Both the position numbers and the translations under genes were made by a program. Below the pieces are notes generated by a model. That model was given only the letters and a program-made list of their open reading frames with translations, did no database searches and had not been told where the DNA came from. 64,000 nt of DNA from Myxococcus fulvus (lineage in GTDB: Bacteria > Myxococcota > Myxococcia > Myxococcales > Myxococcaceae), in contig NZ_FOIB01000013.1 in the NCBI RefSeq assembly GCF_900111765.1, positions 306,094 to 370,093 on the forward strand. Reading direction: 5' to 3'. Below are positions 52,172-59,984 of this stretch, one piece after another (the first letter of the stretch is position 1; every line of letters starts with the position of its first letter).

Positions 52172-52309
52172 GGGGGGAGTCAAACGTCCCGTGCAGGATT
52201 AGGCAAGAGCCGGCGAGCATCCGGATAACGCCCCCAGGCCCTCGGTTGAGAAGGTGTGCATGTCCCCGGCGCCCTCCTGGCACCGGGCAATCCATCGAGG
52301 GACGTGCAC

Positions 52310-53050
52310 ATGACGACGAACATCCAGGGCAAGGTGGTGGCCATCACCGGAGCGAGCAGTGGAATCGGCGAGGCGACGGCCCGCCTGCTTGCCCAGCAGG
52401 GCGCGAAGGTGGTGCTGGGCGCGCGGCGCCAGGAGCGGCTGGAGGTGCTGGCGAAGGAGCTGACGGCGGCGGGCGGCGAGGCGCGGGTGCGCGCGGTGGA
52501 CGTGACGAAGCGCGAGGACGTGGAGGGCTTCGTGCGCTTCACGGTGGAGCAGTTCGGGCGGCTGGACGTGCTCATCAACAACGCGGGGGTGATGCCGCTG
52601 TCGCTGTTGGAGAAGCTGAAGGTGGACGAGTGGGACCGGATGATCGACGTGAACATCCGGGGCGTGCTGCACGGCATCGCCGCGGCGCTGCCGGTGATGA
52701 AGCGGCAGAAGTCCGGGCAGGTCATCAACCTGTCCTCCATCGGCGGGCACGCGGTGAGTCCGACGGCGGCGGTGTACTGCGCCACGAAGTTCGCGGTGAT
52801 GGCCATCTCCGAGGGGCTGCGCCAGGAGGTGGGCGGGGACATCCGCGTGACGGTCATCTCCCCGGGCGTCACCACGTCGGAGCTGGCGGAGAGCATCAGC
52901 GACGCGAACGCGCGCGACGTGATGCGCGAGTTCCGCAAGGTGGCGATTCCCGCCGAAGCCGTCGCCCGCTCCATCGCCTACGCCATCAGCCAGCCGGCGG
53001 ACGTGGACGTCAGTGAAATCATCATCCGCCCTACGGCGAGCCCGTACTGA
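52310..53050 (+). CDS. SDR-family oxidoreductase
   Basis: A 246-residue classical SDR: ITGASSGIGEATARLLAQQG, NNAGVMPL, Ser in LSSIGGHA and YCATKFAVMAI with Tyr-x3-Lys, then ISPGVTTSE. GARRQERLE after beta-2 suggests NADP use. GAGGG lies before the ATG. It is divergent from the AraC gene and probably its target; the two share a 138-bp control region. Substrate unknown. Confidence 0.89.
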   Translation: MTTNIQGKVVAITGASSGIGEATARLLAQQGAKVVLGARRQERLEVLAKELTAAGGEARVRAVDVTKREDVEGFVRFTVEQFGRLDVLINNAGVMPLSLLEKLKVDEWDRMIDVNIRGVLHGIAAALPVMKRQKSGQVINLSSIGGHAVSPTAAVYCATKFAVMAISEGLRQEVGGDIRVTVISPGVTTSELAESISDANARDVMREFRKVAIPAEAVARSIAYAISQPADVDVSEIIIRPTASPY

Positions 53051-53060
53051 GTTGAGTGCT

Positions 53061-53981
53061 TCAGCGTGTTGCCTGGATGCGGCGCTGGCGCAACCAGGGC
53101 TCGAAGCGCATGAGTGAGAGCCCCAGCTCGCTCGCGAGCTCGGGCCGGGCCAGCGCGGGGGCGACGTTCATGTACGTCAGCCCTCGCGCCACGCCTGGAT
53201 GGAGGCCCGCGGCGACGGCCTCCTCGATGGAGCTGGGCTGGACCGTATAGGTCTTTCCATCGACGCGGGAGAGGACCTCCGCCATCTGCCGGGGCGTGAG
53301 CAGGTCCCCCGCGAGCTGCAGCGTCACCCCGTGGAAGCGCGTGGGGTTCAGCAGGGCCGCCGCGGACGCGTTGCCCACGTCCTCCGGGGCAATCAAGGGG
53401 ATGGGCCGGTCCGCTTCGAGCACCGTCACCCACCGGTGTCCGTCGACGAAAGCGGACGTGTCCAGCATCGCGTGGTCCATGAAGGTGGCGGGCAGGATGA
53501 GCGTCCAGTGCCTGAAGCCGGCGCTCCGGACGCGCTCGCAGGTGGCGAGCTTGTTCTCCCAGTAGACCTCGTGCTCCTTCCAGCGGCCCTCCGCCCAGCC
53601 CTCGATGTTCCGGTGGTCCCCGACGCCGGACGTCGCGGTGTGCACGTACGTCTCCACGCCCTCGGCCAGCGCGGCCTCGATGAGGTTCTTGCCCTGCTCG
53701 ACCTCCTTGCTGAAGTCGACGCCCGTCGCGGAGACGATGGGGGACTGCATGGAGAAGACCCCCTGTACCCCCGCGCAGGCGGCGCGCAGTGACGCGAGGT
53801 CGTCCAGGTCTCCCACCACGACCTCCGCGCCCGCCGCCGCGAGCGCCTTGGCGTTGGGCGCCTCCGGATTGCGGACCAGGACGCGCACGGCGGTGCTGCC
53901 TTCGGCCAGCAGCGCTCGGGCCGTGGCTCCGCCCTGTCGCCCCGTGGCGGCGGTGACGAGGACAGTCGGGTGACGACGCAT
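53061..53981 (-). CDS. NmrA-like NAD(P)-binding protein
   Basis: A 306-residue atypical SDR of the NmrA/TMR type: TAATGRQGGATARALLAEG nucleotide loop, VLVRNPEAPN, VVVGDLDDLASLRAA and a substrate region without the classical Tyr-x3-Lys. Members sense or reduce quinones or flavonoids, or serve as redox regulators. AGAGGAG precedes the ATG. A pair of palindromes lies just upstream (54019-54050). No regulator gene is adjacent. Confidence 0.85.
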   Translation of the reverse strand: MRRHPTVLVTAATGRQGGATARALLAEGSTAVRVLVRNPEAPNAKALAAAGAEVVVGDLDDLASLRAACAGVQGVFSMQSPIVSATGVDFSKEVEQGKNLIEAALAEGVETYVHTATSGVGDHRNIEGWAEGRWKEHEVYWENKLATCERVRSAGFRHWTLILPATFMDHAMLDTSAFVDGHRWVTVLEADRPIPLIAPEDVGNASAAALLNPTRFHGVTLQLAGDLLTPRQMAEVLSRVDGKTYTVQPSSIEEAVAAGLHPGVARGLTYMNVAPALARPELASELGLSLMRFEPWLRQRRIQATR

Positions 53982-54018
53982 CGGCGGCTCCTCTTGAAAG
54001 TGGGGGACCCCACCATTT

Positions 54019-54050
54019 GTATTTGCGTTGAATACGGAGGGGTCCTCCGT
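54019..54050. promoter_or_regulatory. Double palindrome between NmrA-like and exported-protein genes
   Basis: Two overlapping symmetric elements: GTATT-N7-AATAC (54019-54035) and ACGGAGG-GGT-CCTCCGT (54034-54050, perfect 7-bp arms). Both lie in the 164-bp divergent gap, closer to the NmrA-like gene. They look like operators for two regulators or one regulator with two sites. The trans factor is not encoded next to them. Confidence 0.5.
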
Positions 54051-54145
54051 TTGTCAAGGGAGGTGGCGGATAAATGCCTTTCAAAATCCCGAGCACCTGC
54101 CTCCATTCATCTGTCGACGCTGCCCACGCCGCCTGGAGGAACCCC

Positions 54146-54751
54146 TTGAGCCTGCTGCTTGCCCTGAGTCTCGTCGCGCCCACGATGCTTGCCCAATCGC
54201 CGTCCTCGCCCCGTGATGAGACGGTACGGGTGCGAATCGAGACGGACTCCCCCGAGGTCAGCCTCTTCCGCATCACCAGCGAGGGGTATGGCTCCGTCGC
54301 CACCGCGGGAGGCGCCGGCACCGTGGGCATCATCCACTACCAGCGCGAGTGCAGGATGCCCTGCGACGTCACCCTGCGCGACCCGACGACGGACTTCTTC
54401 ATCGCGGGGTCCGGCATCACGCCGTCACGGCGCTTCACGCTGTTGGACCACGGGCGGGACGTGTCCCTTCAGGTCGACCCCGGCAGCTCTGGTCTGCGAT
54501 TCACCGGCTGGGTCTCCACGCTGATGGGGGTCAGTCTGGCCATCTTGGGCGGAACCATGATGCTCATCGACAGTTCGTCCGCCGAGGACTCATCCCTTCC
54601 GGAGGACAAGCTCTTTCGCAAGGTGGGCGTGGGCTCGCTGATTGGCGGCGGAGCGTTGATGGTGATTGGCATCCCCCTCATCGCGTTCAACGGAACGGAT
54701 GTGAAGTTCGCGCCGAACAAGTTGACGGGGAACCAGGGGATGGACCTCTGA
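54146..54751 (+). CDS. Exported PEGA-like membrane protein
   Basis: A 201-residue protein. TTG 54146 has GGAGGA five bases upstream and begins a signal peptide (MSLLLALSLVAPTMLAQ); an ATG at 54074 would add 24 residues without family support. The middle shows beta strands with a Cys pair (RECRMPCDVTL), typical of PEGA-like proteins in myxobacteria, then two membrane stretches near residues 140-190 (FTGWVSTLMGVSLAILGG and GVGSLIGGGALMVIGIPL). First gene of the ECF-sigma operon. Function unknown. Confidence 0.65.
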   Translation: MSLLLALSLVAPTMLAQSPSSPRDETVRVRIETDSPEVSLFRITSEGYGSVATAGGAGTVGIIHYQRECRMPCDVTLRDPTTDFFIAGSGITPSRRFTLLDHGRDVSLQVDPGSSGLRFTGWVSTLMGVSLAILGGTMMLIDSSSAEDSSLPEDKLFRKVGVGSLIGGGALMVIGIPLIAFNGTDVKFAPNKLTGNQGMDL

Positions 54752-54799
54752 TACAGATGCCACCCGGATGAGCCACCTCCAGCGCGCCCGCGTGTCCTC

Positions 54800-55810
54800 A
54801 TGACCTCGCCCCTCGTCCTGGGGGTGGTGCTCCCGCTCCTCGCCACCGCGTCGCCAGCGCCTTCGTCGGCGCGGTGGGGGCTGCATTGGAACGCGCCCTC
54901 GGAGTGCATCCAGGCGGCTCCGCTGGCGCGCGCGGTGGAGGCGCGTCTGGGGCGCTCCGTGTTCGGTGCCTTGCCGGACGTGCTCATCCACGGCGTGCTG
55001 GAGCAGGCATCCTCGTCGGGCTGGTCCGCGAGGCTCACGCTCGTGGATGCTCGGGGCACTGTTCTGGGCAGCCGCGACATCGACTCCGCCGCGCCCGCGT
55101 GCGCGGACATCGAGCGGCGGCTCGTGCTGGTCCTCGCGTTGATGATCGACCCGGAGGCCCTGCGTCCCCGGGAGCCCACCGTCGCGCCCTCCGAGCTGGA
55201 GCCTGCTTCCGAGGACGCTGCTCCGCCTCCCGACGCGAGGCCGGACCCGACGGTGGACGAGGCTCCGCTCGATGAAGCATCTCCGCCGACTCGCGCGGCT
55301 CCATGGCCCGGCCGCTCGACGGTGTCCATCACCGGCCTGGCGACGACGGGGTTCTCTGACGGCCTCGCGTGGGGAGGTCGCCTCGGCTGGCGGGGGGCGG
55401 GGAGCGTGACGTGGCTCGTAGGGCTCTCCGTGGTGCCCTGGGCCCGCTCGGAGCTCGGGGACGGCCGGGTGGACCTGACCCTGGCGACGCCCGAGGTGGG
55501 GCTCTGCCCGCTCGTGGTGGGGGACTCCCGATGGGAGGTGTCCGCGTGCGCGACGGCGGCGTTCTCGTTCGTGATGGCGGACTCCCAGGGGACGTTGGTG
55601 GACGAGGTGGACCTGCTCGTGCGGGGGGAGGCGGGGGCGCGAGCACAATGGGAGCTGCGACTGGGGAGGACCACCGGGTTGCATGTGGGGGGTGGTGCCT
55701 CGGTGGGGTGGCTGCGGCCATCGCTGCCGCTGCGCTCCGCCTGGGAGGGTCGGCTGGGGGCACCGTTGAGCGCGTTCGTCGAGCTGGGCCTGTCGTTCCG
55801 GGGACCCTGA
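54800..55810 (+). CDS. Myxobacterial exported protein of unknown function
   Basis: A 336-residue protein with a short signal-like N-terminus (MTSPLVLGVVLPLLATASPA). The first third has ARLTLVDARGTVLGSRDID; a Pro/Asp-rich linker follows; the last third has strands with YG/AWG patterns like an outer-membrane protein, ending FVELGLSFRGP. No family was recognised. It lies between the PEGA-like gene (48 bp) and the sigma factor gene (74 bp), so it may be a partner in envelope-stress sensing. Confidence 0.6.
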   Translation: MTSPLVLGVVLPLLATASPAPSSARWGLHWNAPSECIQAAPLARAVEARLGRSVFGALPDVLIHGVLEQASSSGWSARLTLVDARGTVLGSRDIDSAAPACADIERRLVLVLALMIDPEALRPREPTVAPSELEPASEDAAPPPDARPDPTVDEAPLDEASPPTRAAPWPGRSTVSITGLATTGFSDGLAWGGRLGWRGAGSVTWLVGLSVVPWARSELGDGRVDLTLATPEVGLCPLVVGDSRWEVSACATAAFSFVMADSQGTLVDEVDLLVRGEAGARAQWELRLGRTTGLHVGGGASVGWLRPSLPLRSAWEGRLGAPLSAFVELGLSFRGP

Positions 55811-55884
55811 GCCGCCGGGGGCGGGTAGCGCTTCACCTGGCGCCGGGAAGCTCACTAGAGTCCGCCGGCCCCGGACTCCGCGCG

Positions 55885-56433
55885 ATGCCCCCTCCTCCCC
55901 AGGCCCTGTCCGCTCCCGAACGGGCGGAACCGCTCGACTTCGAGCGGGTGCATGCCCAGCACGCGGCCTTCGTGTGGCGCACGCTGCGGCGCATGGGCGT
56001 GAGGGAGGCGGACCTGGAGGACGTCTGCCAGGAGGCGTTCCTGGTGGTCCATCGTCGCCTCCCGGAGTTCGACCCGCGCGCGCCCGTGGCCGCGTGGCTC
56101 TTCGGCATCTGCATGCGATTGGCCTCGGACCACCGCAAGCGGGCCCACGTCCGCCGGGAGACCCCCGTGGCGCAGCCCCCCGACGAGGCCCGTCCCCCCG
56201 AGCAGCTCGAGTCCGTGGCGCGCACGCAGGCGCGGGCCCGGCTGGACCGCATCCTGGATGCGCTCGACGAGGACAAGCGGGCGGTGTTCGTCCTCTTCGA
56301 AATCGAGCAGTGGGCCATGGCCGACGTGGCCCAGGCGGTGGGGTGCCCCGTGCAGACCGCCTATGCGCGGCTGTACGCTGCGCGCAAGCAGGTCCAGGAG
56401 GCCGTGGCCCGGTTGCAAGGAGGCGAGAGATGA
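55885..56433 (+). CDS. ECF sigma factor
   Basis: A 182-residue ECF sigma factor. Region 2 (about 18-85) shows DLEDVCQEAFLVVHRRLPEF, PVAAWLFGICMRLASDH; region 4 (about 118-170) shows LDALDEDKRAVFVLFEIEQW and PVQTAYARLYAARKQVQE. It overlaps the next gene by ATGA. It probably controls envelope or secreted functions, possibly its own operon (54146-57260). No promoter of its type was identified here. Confidence 0.88.
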   Translation: MPPPPQALSAPERAEPLDFERVHAQHAAFVWRTLRRMGVREADLEDVCQEAFLVVHRRLPEFDPRAPVAAWLFGICMRLASDHRKRAHVRRETPVAQPPDEARPPEQLESVARTQARARLDRILDALDEDKRAVFVLFEIEQWAMADVAQAVGCPVQTAYARLYAARKQVQEAVARLQGGER

Positions 56434-57260
56434 GGACGCCCGAGCCCGTGCGACTCCTGGAGGAGTCCTCCGACGCCTCGCCCGAGCTGCGGGAGCTGCT
56501 GGGCTCCGCGCTGGACGATGGACCTTCGGCCGCGCAGCTGGCGTCCCTCGCGGCCCGACTGGCGCCGCTCCAGCCGCCCCCGAGCCCGGCGGCTCCCGCT
56601 CCGGCTCCGGTGGCGCCCGCGCCCGCGCCGCTCGCGGGAGGCGCGACGGTGGTCGCCGGCCTCAAGCTCAAGGTGCTCGTGGGCGTGGCCGCGCTCGCGG
56701 GGGCCGCGGGCTCCTTCCAGGTGGGCCGGGTCTACGAGCGCGCGCAGCCTCCGGCGGTCACCCAGGCCCCCCGGGAGACGGCTCCGGTGGAGCGTCCCCG
56801 GAGCGAGGTGCCTCCCGAGGCCGTCGTCCCGGCGCCGCCCGTTGCCCAAGTGCCGACTCCGAGTCCCGTGCCCGCCGCCCCCAGCGTGGAGCGTGCGCCG
56901 ACTCCCGTGCCGCCGCGCACGAGCCCGCCGCGGGCCCTCCAGAAGCCCGTCGTGGAGCCACCTCCGGAAGCTGGCGCTTCGAGCGCGGAGGACGAGGAGC
57001 TGCTGCTCATCGACGACGCCCACCGCGCCCTCCAGCGAGGCGCCGCCGAGGAGGCCCTCTCGCTGCTGGGCGGACACGCGTCCCGGTTCCAGGCGGGCAC
57101 GCTCGCGCAGGAGCGGGAGGTGCTCGCCATCGAGGCGCTGATGCTGCTGGGCCGACGCGCGGAGGCCCAGCGGCGCGCCGGGGACTTCCAGACGAAGTAC
57201 CCGACGTCCTCCCACCTCGTCCGGCTCCAGAAGCTGCTCCTTCCGCCAGCGCCGGAGTGA
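56430..57260 (+). CDS. Membrane regulator of ECF sigma, anti-sigma-like
   Basis: A 276-residue protein. The N-terminal 70 residues are helical and acidic; a Pro/Ala-rich hinge and one membrane segment follow (about 78-98: LKVLVGVAALAGAAGSFQVG); then a long Pro-rich region and a C-terminal helical domain (DAHRALQRGAAEEALSLLGG, REVLAIEALMLLGRRAEAQR), TPR-like. The ATGA overlap with the sigma gene and the single membrane pass fit an anti-sigma factor. No zinc motif HxxxCxxC is seen. Confidence 0.7.
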   Translation: MRTPEPVRLLEESSDASPELRELLGSALDDGPSAAQLASLAARLAPLQPPPSPAAPAPAPVAPAPAPLAGGATVVAGLKLKVLVGVAALAGAAGSFQVGRVYERAQPPAVTQAPRETAPVERPRSEVPPEAVVPAPPVAQVPTPSPVPAAPSVERAPTPVPPRTSPPRALQKPVVEPPPEAGASSAEDEELLLIDDAHRALQRGAAEEALSLLGGHASRFQAGTLAQEREVLAIEALMLLGRRAEAQRRAGDFQTKYPTSSHLVRLQKLLLPPAPE

Positions 57261-57295
57261 CGAGGTGCCCGGGCCCGTGTGCTCGGGAGCCGTCC

Positions 57296-58078
57296 TCAGT
57301 ACGCGGACTGGAGCCCCACGTCGCGGCCGTTCAACGGCTGCACGGGGCGGTTGTTCGGGTTGAGGTGTGGCAGCCGCTCGAAGGCGGCGATCTGCGAGTC
57401 GGACAGATGGATGGGGTTCTTCATCACGAACCACTGGAGCCCCTCGCTGCACGGGGGCGTGGTGAGTGAGCCGGCGTAATGGAAGAACGCCCGGTTGAAC
57501 GGCAGGAGCGCGCTGGCGTTGATGAGCGCGCCCAGCGGCGTGCTCGTCTCACCCTCGTGACGGGGCAGGTGACGGAAGGCGGTGAAGAGCGCCGCGTTCA
57601 CCAGGCCCTCCTCGATGAGCACGCCCACCACGACCCTGGGCGTCCCCGCCGCGTCGGTGTGCACCAGGTGCACCTCGAGCGGATAGTGCACGCCGTTCTG
57701 GGTGTGCTCGCTGGGCGTATGGAAGTGGAACTGCGCCAGCTTGTACTCCTGGTTGCCCAGGCGCAGGGTGCTGCCCACGTCGTAGTTGAACTGCACCGTG
57801 TGGCCGTTGTTCACCATGCGCACCTGGCTGGTGCCGTAGTGGAAGCTGGGCGCCTGCACATTCGTGTGCGTGGCCCCGGAGGTGGACAGCGCCACGGGGG
57901 ATTGCTGGACGCCCGTGGAACACAGCGCGCCACCGGCGACCTCACCCCAGTGCTCGGGGTCGACGGTCTGCGCATAGCCCCAGTGCGTCTCCTCGGCGAG
58001 GGCAGGGGCGGCGAGCAACACGGAGGACAGCAACGCGCTCCGAAGAGCGCGCACGGAGAGGGTGCGAGGGTGTGACAT
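57296..58078 (-). CDS. Alpha-type carbonic anhydrase, exported
   Basis: A 260-residue alpha-carbonic anhydrase with a signal peptide (ending APALA-E). Zinc ligands are FHFHTPSEH (the HxH pair) and LEVHLVH (third His); QQSPVAL and the tail LTTPPCSEGLQWFV are conserved family blocks. It converts CO2 to bicarbonate in the periplasm or outside. Two Cys (GGALCSTG, PPCSEG) likely form the family disulphide. ATG 58078 is supported by the signal peptide. A long inverted repeat lies in its upstream leader. Confidence 0.93.
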   Translation of the reverse strand: MSHPRTLSVRALRSALLSSVLLAAPALAEETHWGYAQTVDPEHWGEVAGGALCSTGVQQSPVALSTSGATHTNVQAPSFHYGTSQVRMVNNGHTVQFNYDVGSTLRLGNQEYKLAQFHFHTPSEHTQNGVHYPLEVHLVHTDAAGTPRVVVGVLIEEGLVNAALFTAFRHLPRHEGETSTPLGALINASALLPFNRAFFHYAGSLTTPPCSEGLQWFVMKNPIHLSDSQIAAFERLPHLNPNNRPVQPLNGRDVGLQSAY

Positions 58079-58100
58079 GAGTGATGAGTCCTTGAGTGAA

Positions 58101-58145
58101 GACACCAGGAACGGGCGGATGTCCCGCCATGCCGGGCCTGGTGTC
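58101..58145 (-). promoter_or_regulatory. Inverted repeat in carbonic anhydrase leader
   Basis: GACACCAGG (58101-58109) and CCTGGTGTC (58137-58145) form a perfect 9-bp inverted repeat around a 27-base spacer, 23 bp upstream of the carbonic anhydrase ATG. It may be an operator, or a leader RNA hairpin. The rest of the gap to 58451 holds the direct repeat below and no gene. Confidence 0.5.
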
Positions 58146-58210
58146 TGTCCTAGCGGCCGAGCCAATGTTTTGCCGTAAAATCCATTGAAGTGGTACTGGC
58201 TTGTATTTCC

Positions 58211-58230
58211 CGAAATGAATCGAAATGAAA
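58211..58230. promoter_or_regulatory. AT-rich direct repeat CGAAATGAA
   Basis: CGAAATGAAT (58211-58220) and CGAAATGAAA (58221-58230) are tandem 10-bp units within an AT-rich island (58160-58250) of this 373-bp divergent gap, followed by TTGACA (58237-58242). The unit spacing of one helical turn suggests a protein-binding site for the carbonic anhydrase or the TetR gene. Confidence 0.4.
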
Positions 58231-58451
58231 CAACGTGTTGACAGAAAATCCCCGGGTGGATGGGGCTTGTGTGTGTCCATGGCGAGCGCTGACTGCGATT
58301 GCGGGCCAGCAGGAGACACGGGGTGCCTGGGTCCTGAAACGCCCGGGTAACGGCGGCCCTACGGCAGGTGGAGTCCCCCGTGTCATTCCGTGGTTGAATG
58401 TGGAGGGCTCCCCCGGTTGTGGGGGAACGTCACGGTGAGGAGACAGGTGTC

Positions 58452-59003
58452 GTGGAGCGGGTGAAGTCATTGCGAGTGGATGGCCAGCGCAACCGGGAGC
58501 GGATTGTCGCGGCGGCCTCGGAGCTGGTCGCGCGGGATGGGGCGCAGGCGTCGCTCGAGGAGATCGCGCGGCGGGCGGGGGTGGGCTCGGCGACGCTGCA
58601 CCGACACTTCCCGACGCGGCAGGCGCTGTTGGAGGTGGTGTTCCGGGATGGCGTCGCGCAGCTGTGCGCGATGGCGTCGGCTCAGCCGGGCAGGAATCCC
58701 GCCGCGGAGCTGGCGGCCTGGCTGGAGGAGGTGACGGTGTACACCGCGACGCACCGCGGGCTCGCCGCCGCGCTGCTCGCGGGGCCGGAGGGGCTGTCAC
58801 CCGAGGAGCTGTGCTGCACGGACATGCTGCTCGAGGTGTTGACCGGCCTGGTGGCGCGGGCGTCGTCGGCGGGCGCGATTCACGCTGGAGCCACGGCGGA
58901 GGACCTGCTGCGGCTGGCGAACGCCATCGCGGTCGCCAACGAGCAGGATGCCCCCACCGCGCGCCGGGTGCTGCGCCTGGCGCTCCTGGGCATCCGGCCG
59001 TGA
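58452..59003 (+). CDS. TetR-family regulator
   Basis: A 183-residue TetR protein: helix-turn-helix (residues about 10-57: RNRERIVAAASELVARDG, GVGSATLHRHFPTRQALL) and a C-terminal domain of the type often called SbtR/TetR_C (about 75-183). GTG 58452 was chosen with GAGGAG upstream; an upstream ATG has no support. No clear target gene is coupled to it; the next gene starts 70 bp downstream on the same strand. Confidence 0.82.
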   Translation: MERVKSLRVDGQRNRERIVAAASELVARDGAQASLEEIARRAGVGSATLHRHFPTRQALLEVVFRDGVAQLCAMASAQPGRNPAAELAAWLEEVTVYTATHRGLAAALLAGPEGLSPEELCCTDMLLEVLTGLVARASSAGAIHAGATAEDLLRLANAIAVANEQDAPTARRVLRLALLGIRP

Positions 59004-59073
59004 GCGAGGGCGCCACTCGGACGGCGTGATTGTCCCACGCGCCGTGAGCGCTGAACGCTACACTCCGGGGCCC

Positions 59074-59946
59074 ATGTCGACCCGTGGTGCAATCGCTGTG
59101 TACACGTCGGGCTCGGGGATTCCCGAGCACGTCTCCTCGCGGCCCTGGCGCGGTGTCTATCATCACTGGGATGGCTATCCCACGGGCCTCGGGCAACACC
59201 TGATGGCGCGCGTCGAGCGCGCCCACGGGGACATCCAGGCCGTGGTGGGGCGGCTCATCGACGAGGCCCCCTGGGGTTGGTCCACCTGTATGGGTGGGAA
59301 GGGCGAGACGGAGGAGGAGCGCTATTCGGAGGAGAGCCCGGGCCTCCCGGTCGCACCGGATGAGACCGGGAACGTGTCCTATGTCTATGTCTTCGATGTG
59401 GAGGCGCGTCGGCTCGATGCGTTCTCGACCTACGTCGGCGGGGACGGCAAGCGGCTCGGCTCCGTGGTCTTCTCACCCGAGGGCACACCGGACCTCCCCG
59501 CGTTCGACCTCCTGCCGGAGGAGCGGGTCAGCGAGCCGCTCCTGCCCGGCGAGGAGCTCTCGGCGGAGGCGCTCCAGGCGTACCTCGAGGGCCTGCCCAG
59601 GCTCGGGTCGGACACCCGGCTCCTCCATTGGTTCAGCACCGAGGAGTGCCCGGACCGGGGGCTGTGCATCGTCTTCCGGGTGGTCGTCTTCGAGGAGGAC
59701 GAGGTCCGAGATGTGGTGGAGCGGGAATGGATGCTCGTGCCGCCCTCCGCGCGACGCGAGCCGGCGCGGGTCCGCCACTTCATCGAGGCGCTCGTCGAGG
59801 TGGTCAGCGAGGACCCGAGGTCGCTCGACGCGTTCTGGATCGCCAGCCTGGACTCACTGCGTCGTTCCCAGGCGCGTCAGCGCGAGAGCTTCGTGCGAAT
59901 CATCAAGGCGCACCGCGCCAGCGACTCCGGCTCCGAGTCGCTCTAG
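59074..59946 (+). CDS. Hypothetical protein with YHHWDGYPTGLG motif
   Basis: A 290-residue soluble protein. The N-terminus contains WRGVYHHWDGYPTGLGQHL, a motif seen in a group of uncharacterised proteins of actinobacteria and myxobacteria. The C-terminus is acidic and helical. No signal peptide or enzyme motif was recognised. It is 38 bp upstream of the S41 peptidase gene, on the same strand. Function unknown. Confidence 0.65.
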   Translation: MSTRGAIAVYTSGSGIPEHVSSRPWRGVYHHWDGYPTGLGQHLMARVERAHGDIQAVVGRLIDEAPWGWSTCMGGKGETEEERYSEESPGLPVAPDETGNVSYVYVFDVEARRLDAFSTYVGGDGKRLGSVVFSPEGTPDLPAFDLLPEERVSEPLLPGEELSAEALQAYLEGLPRLGSDTRLLHWFSTEECPDRGLCIVFRVVVFEEDEVRDVVEREWMLVPPSARREPARVRHFIEALVEVVSEDPRSLDAFWIASLDSLRRSQARQRESFVRIIKAHRASDSGSESL

Positions 59947-59984
59947 AGTCCTCGCGCGCTGGCTGGAACACGAGGAGGACATGC

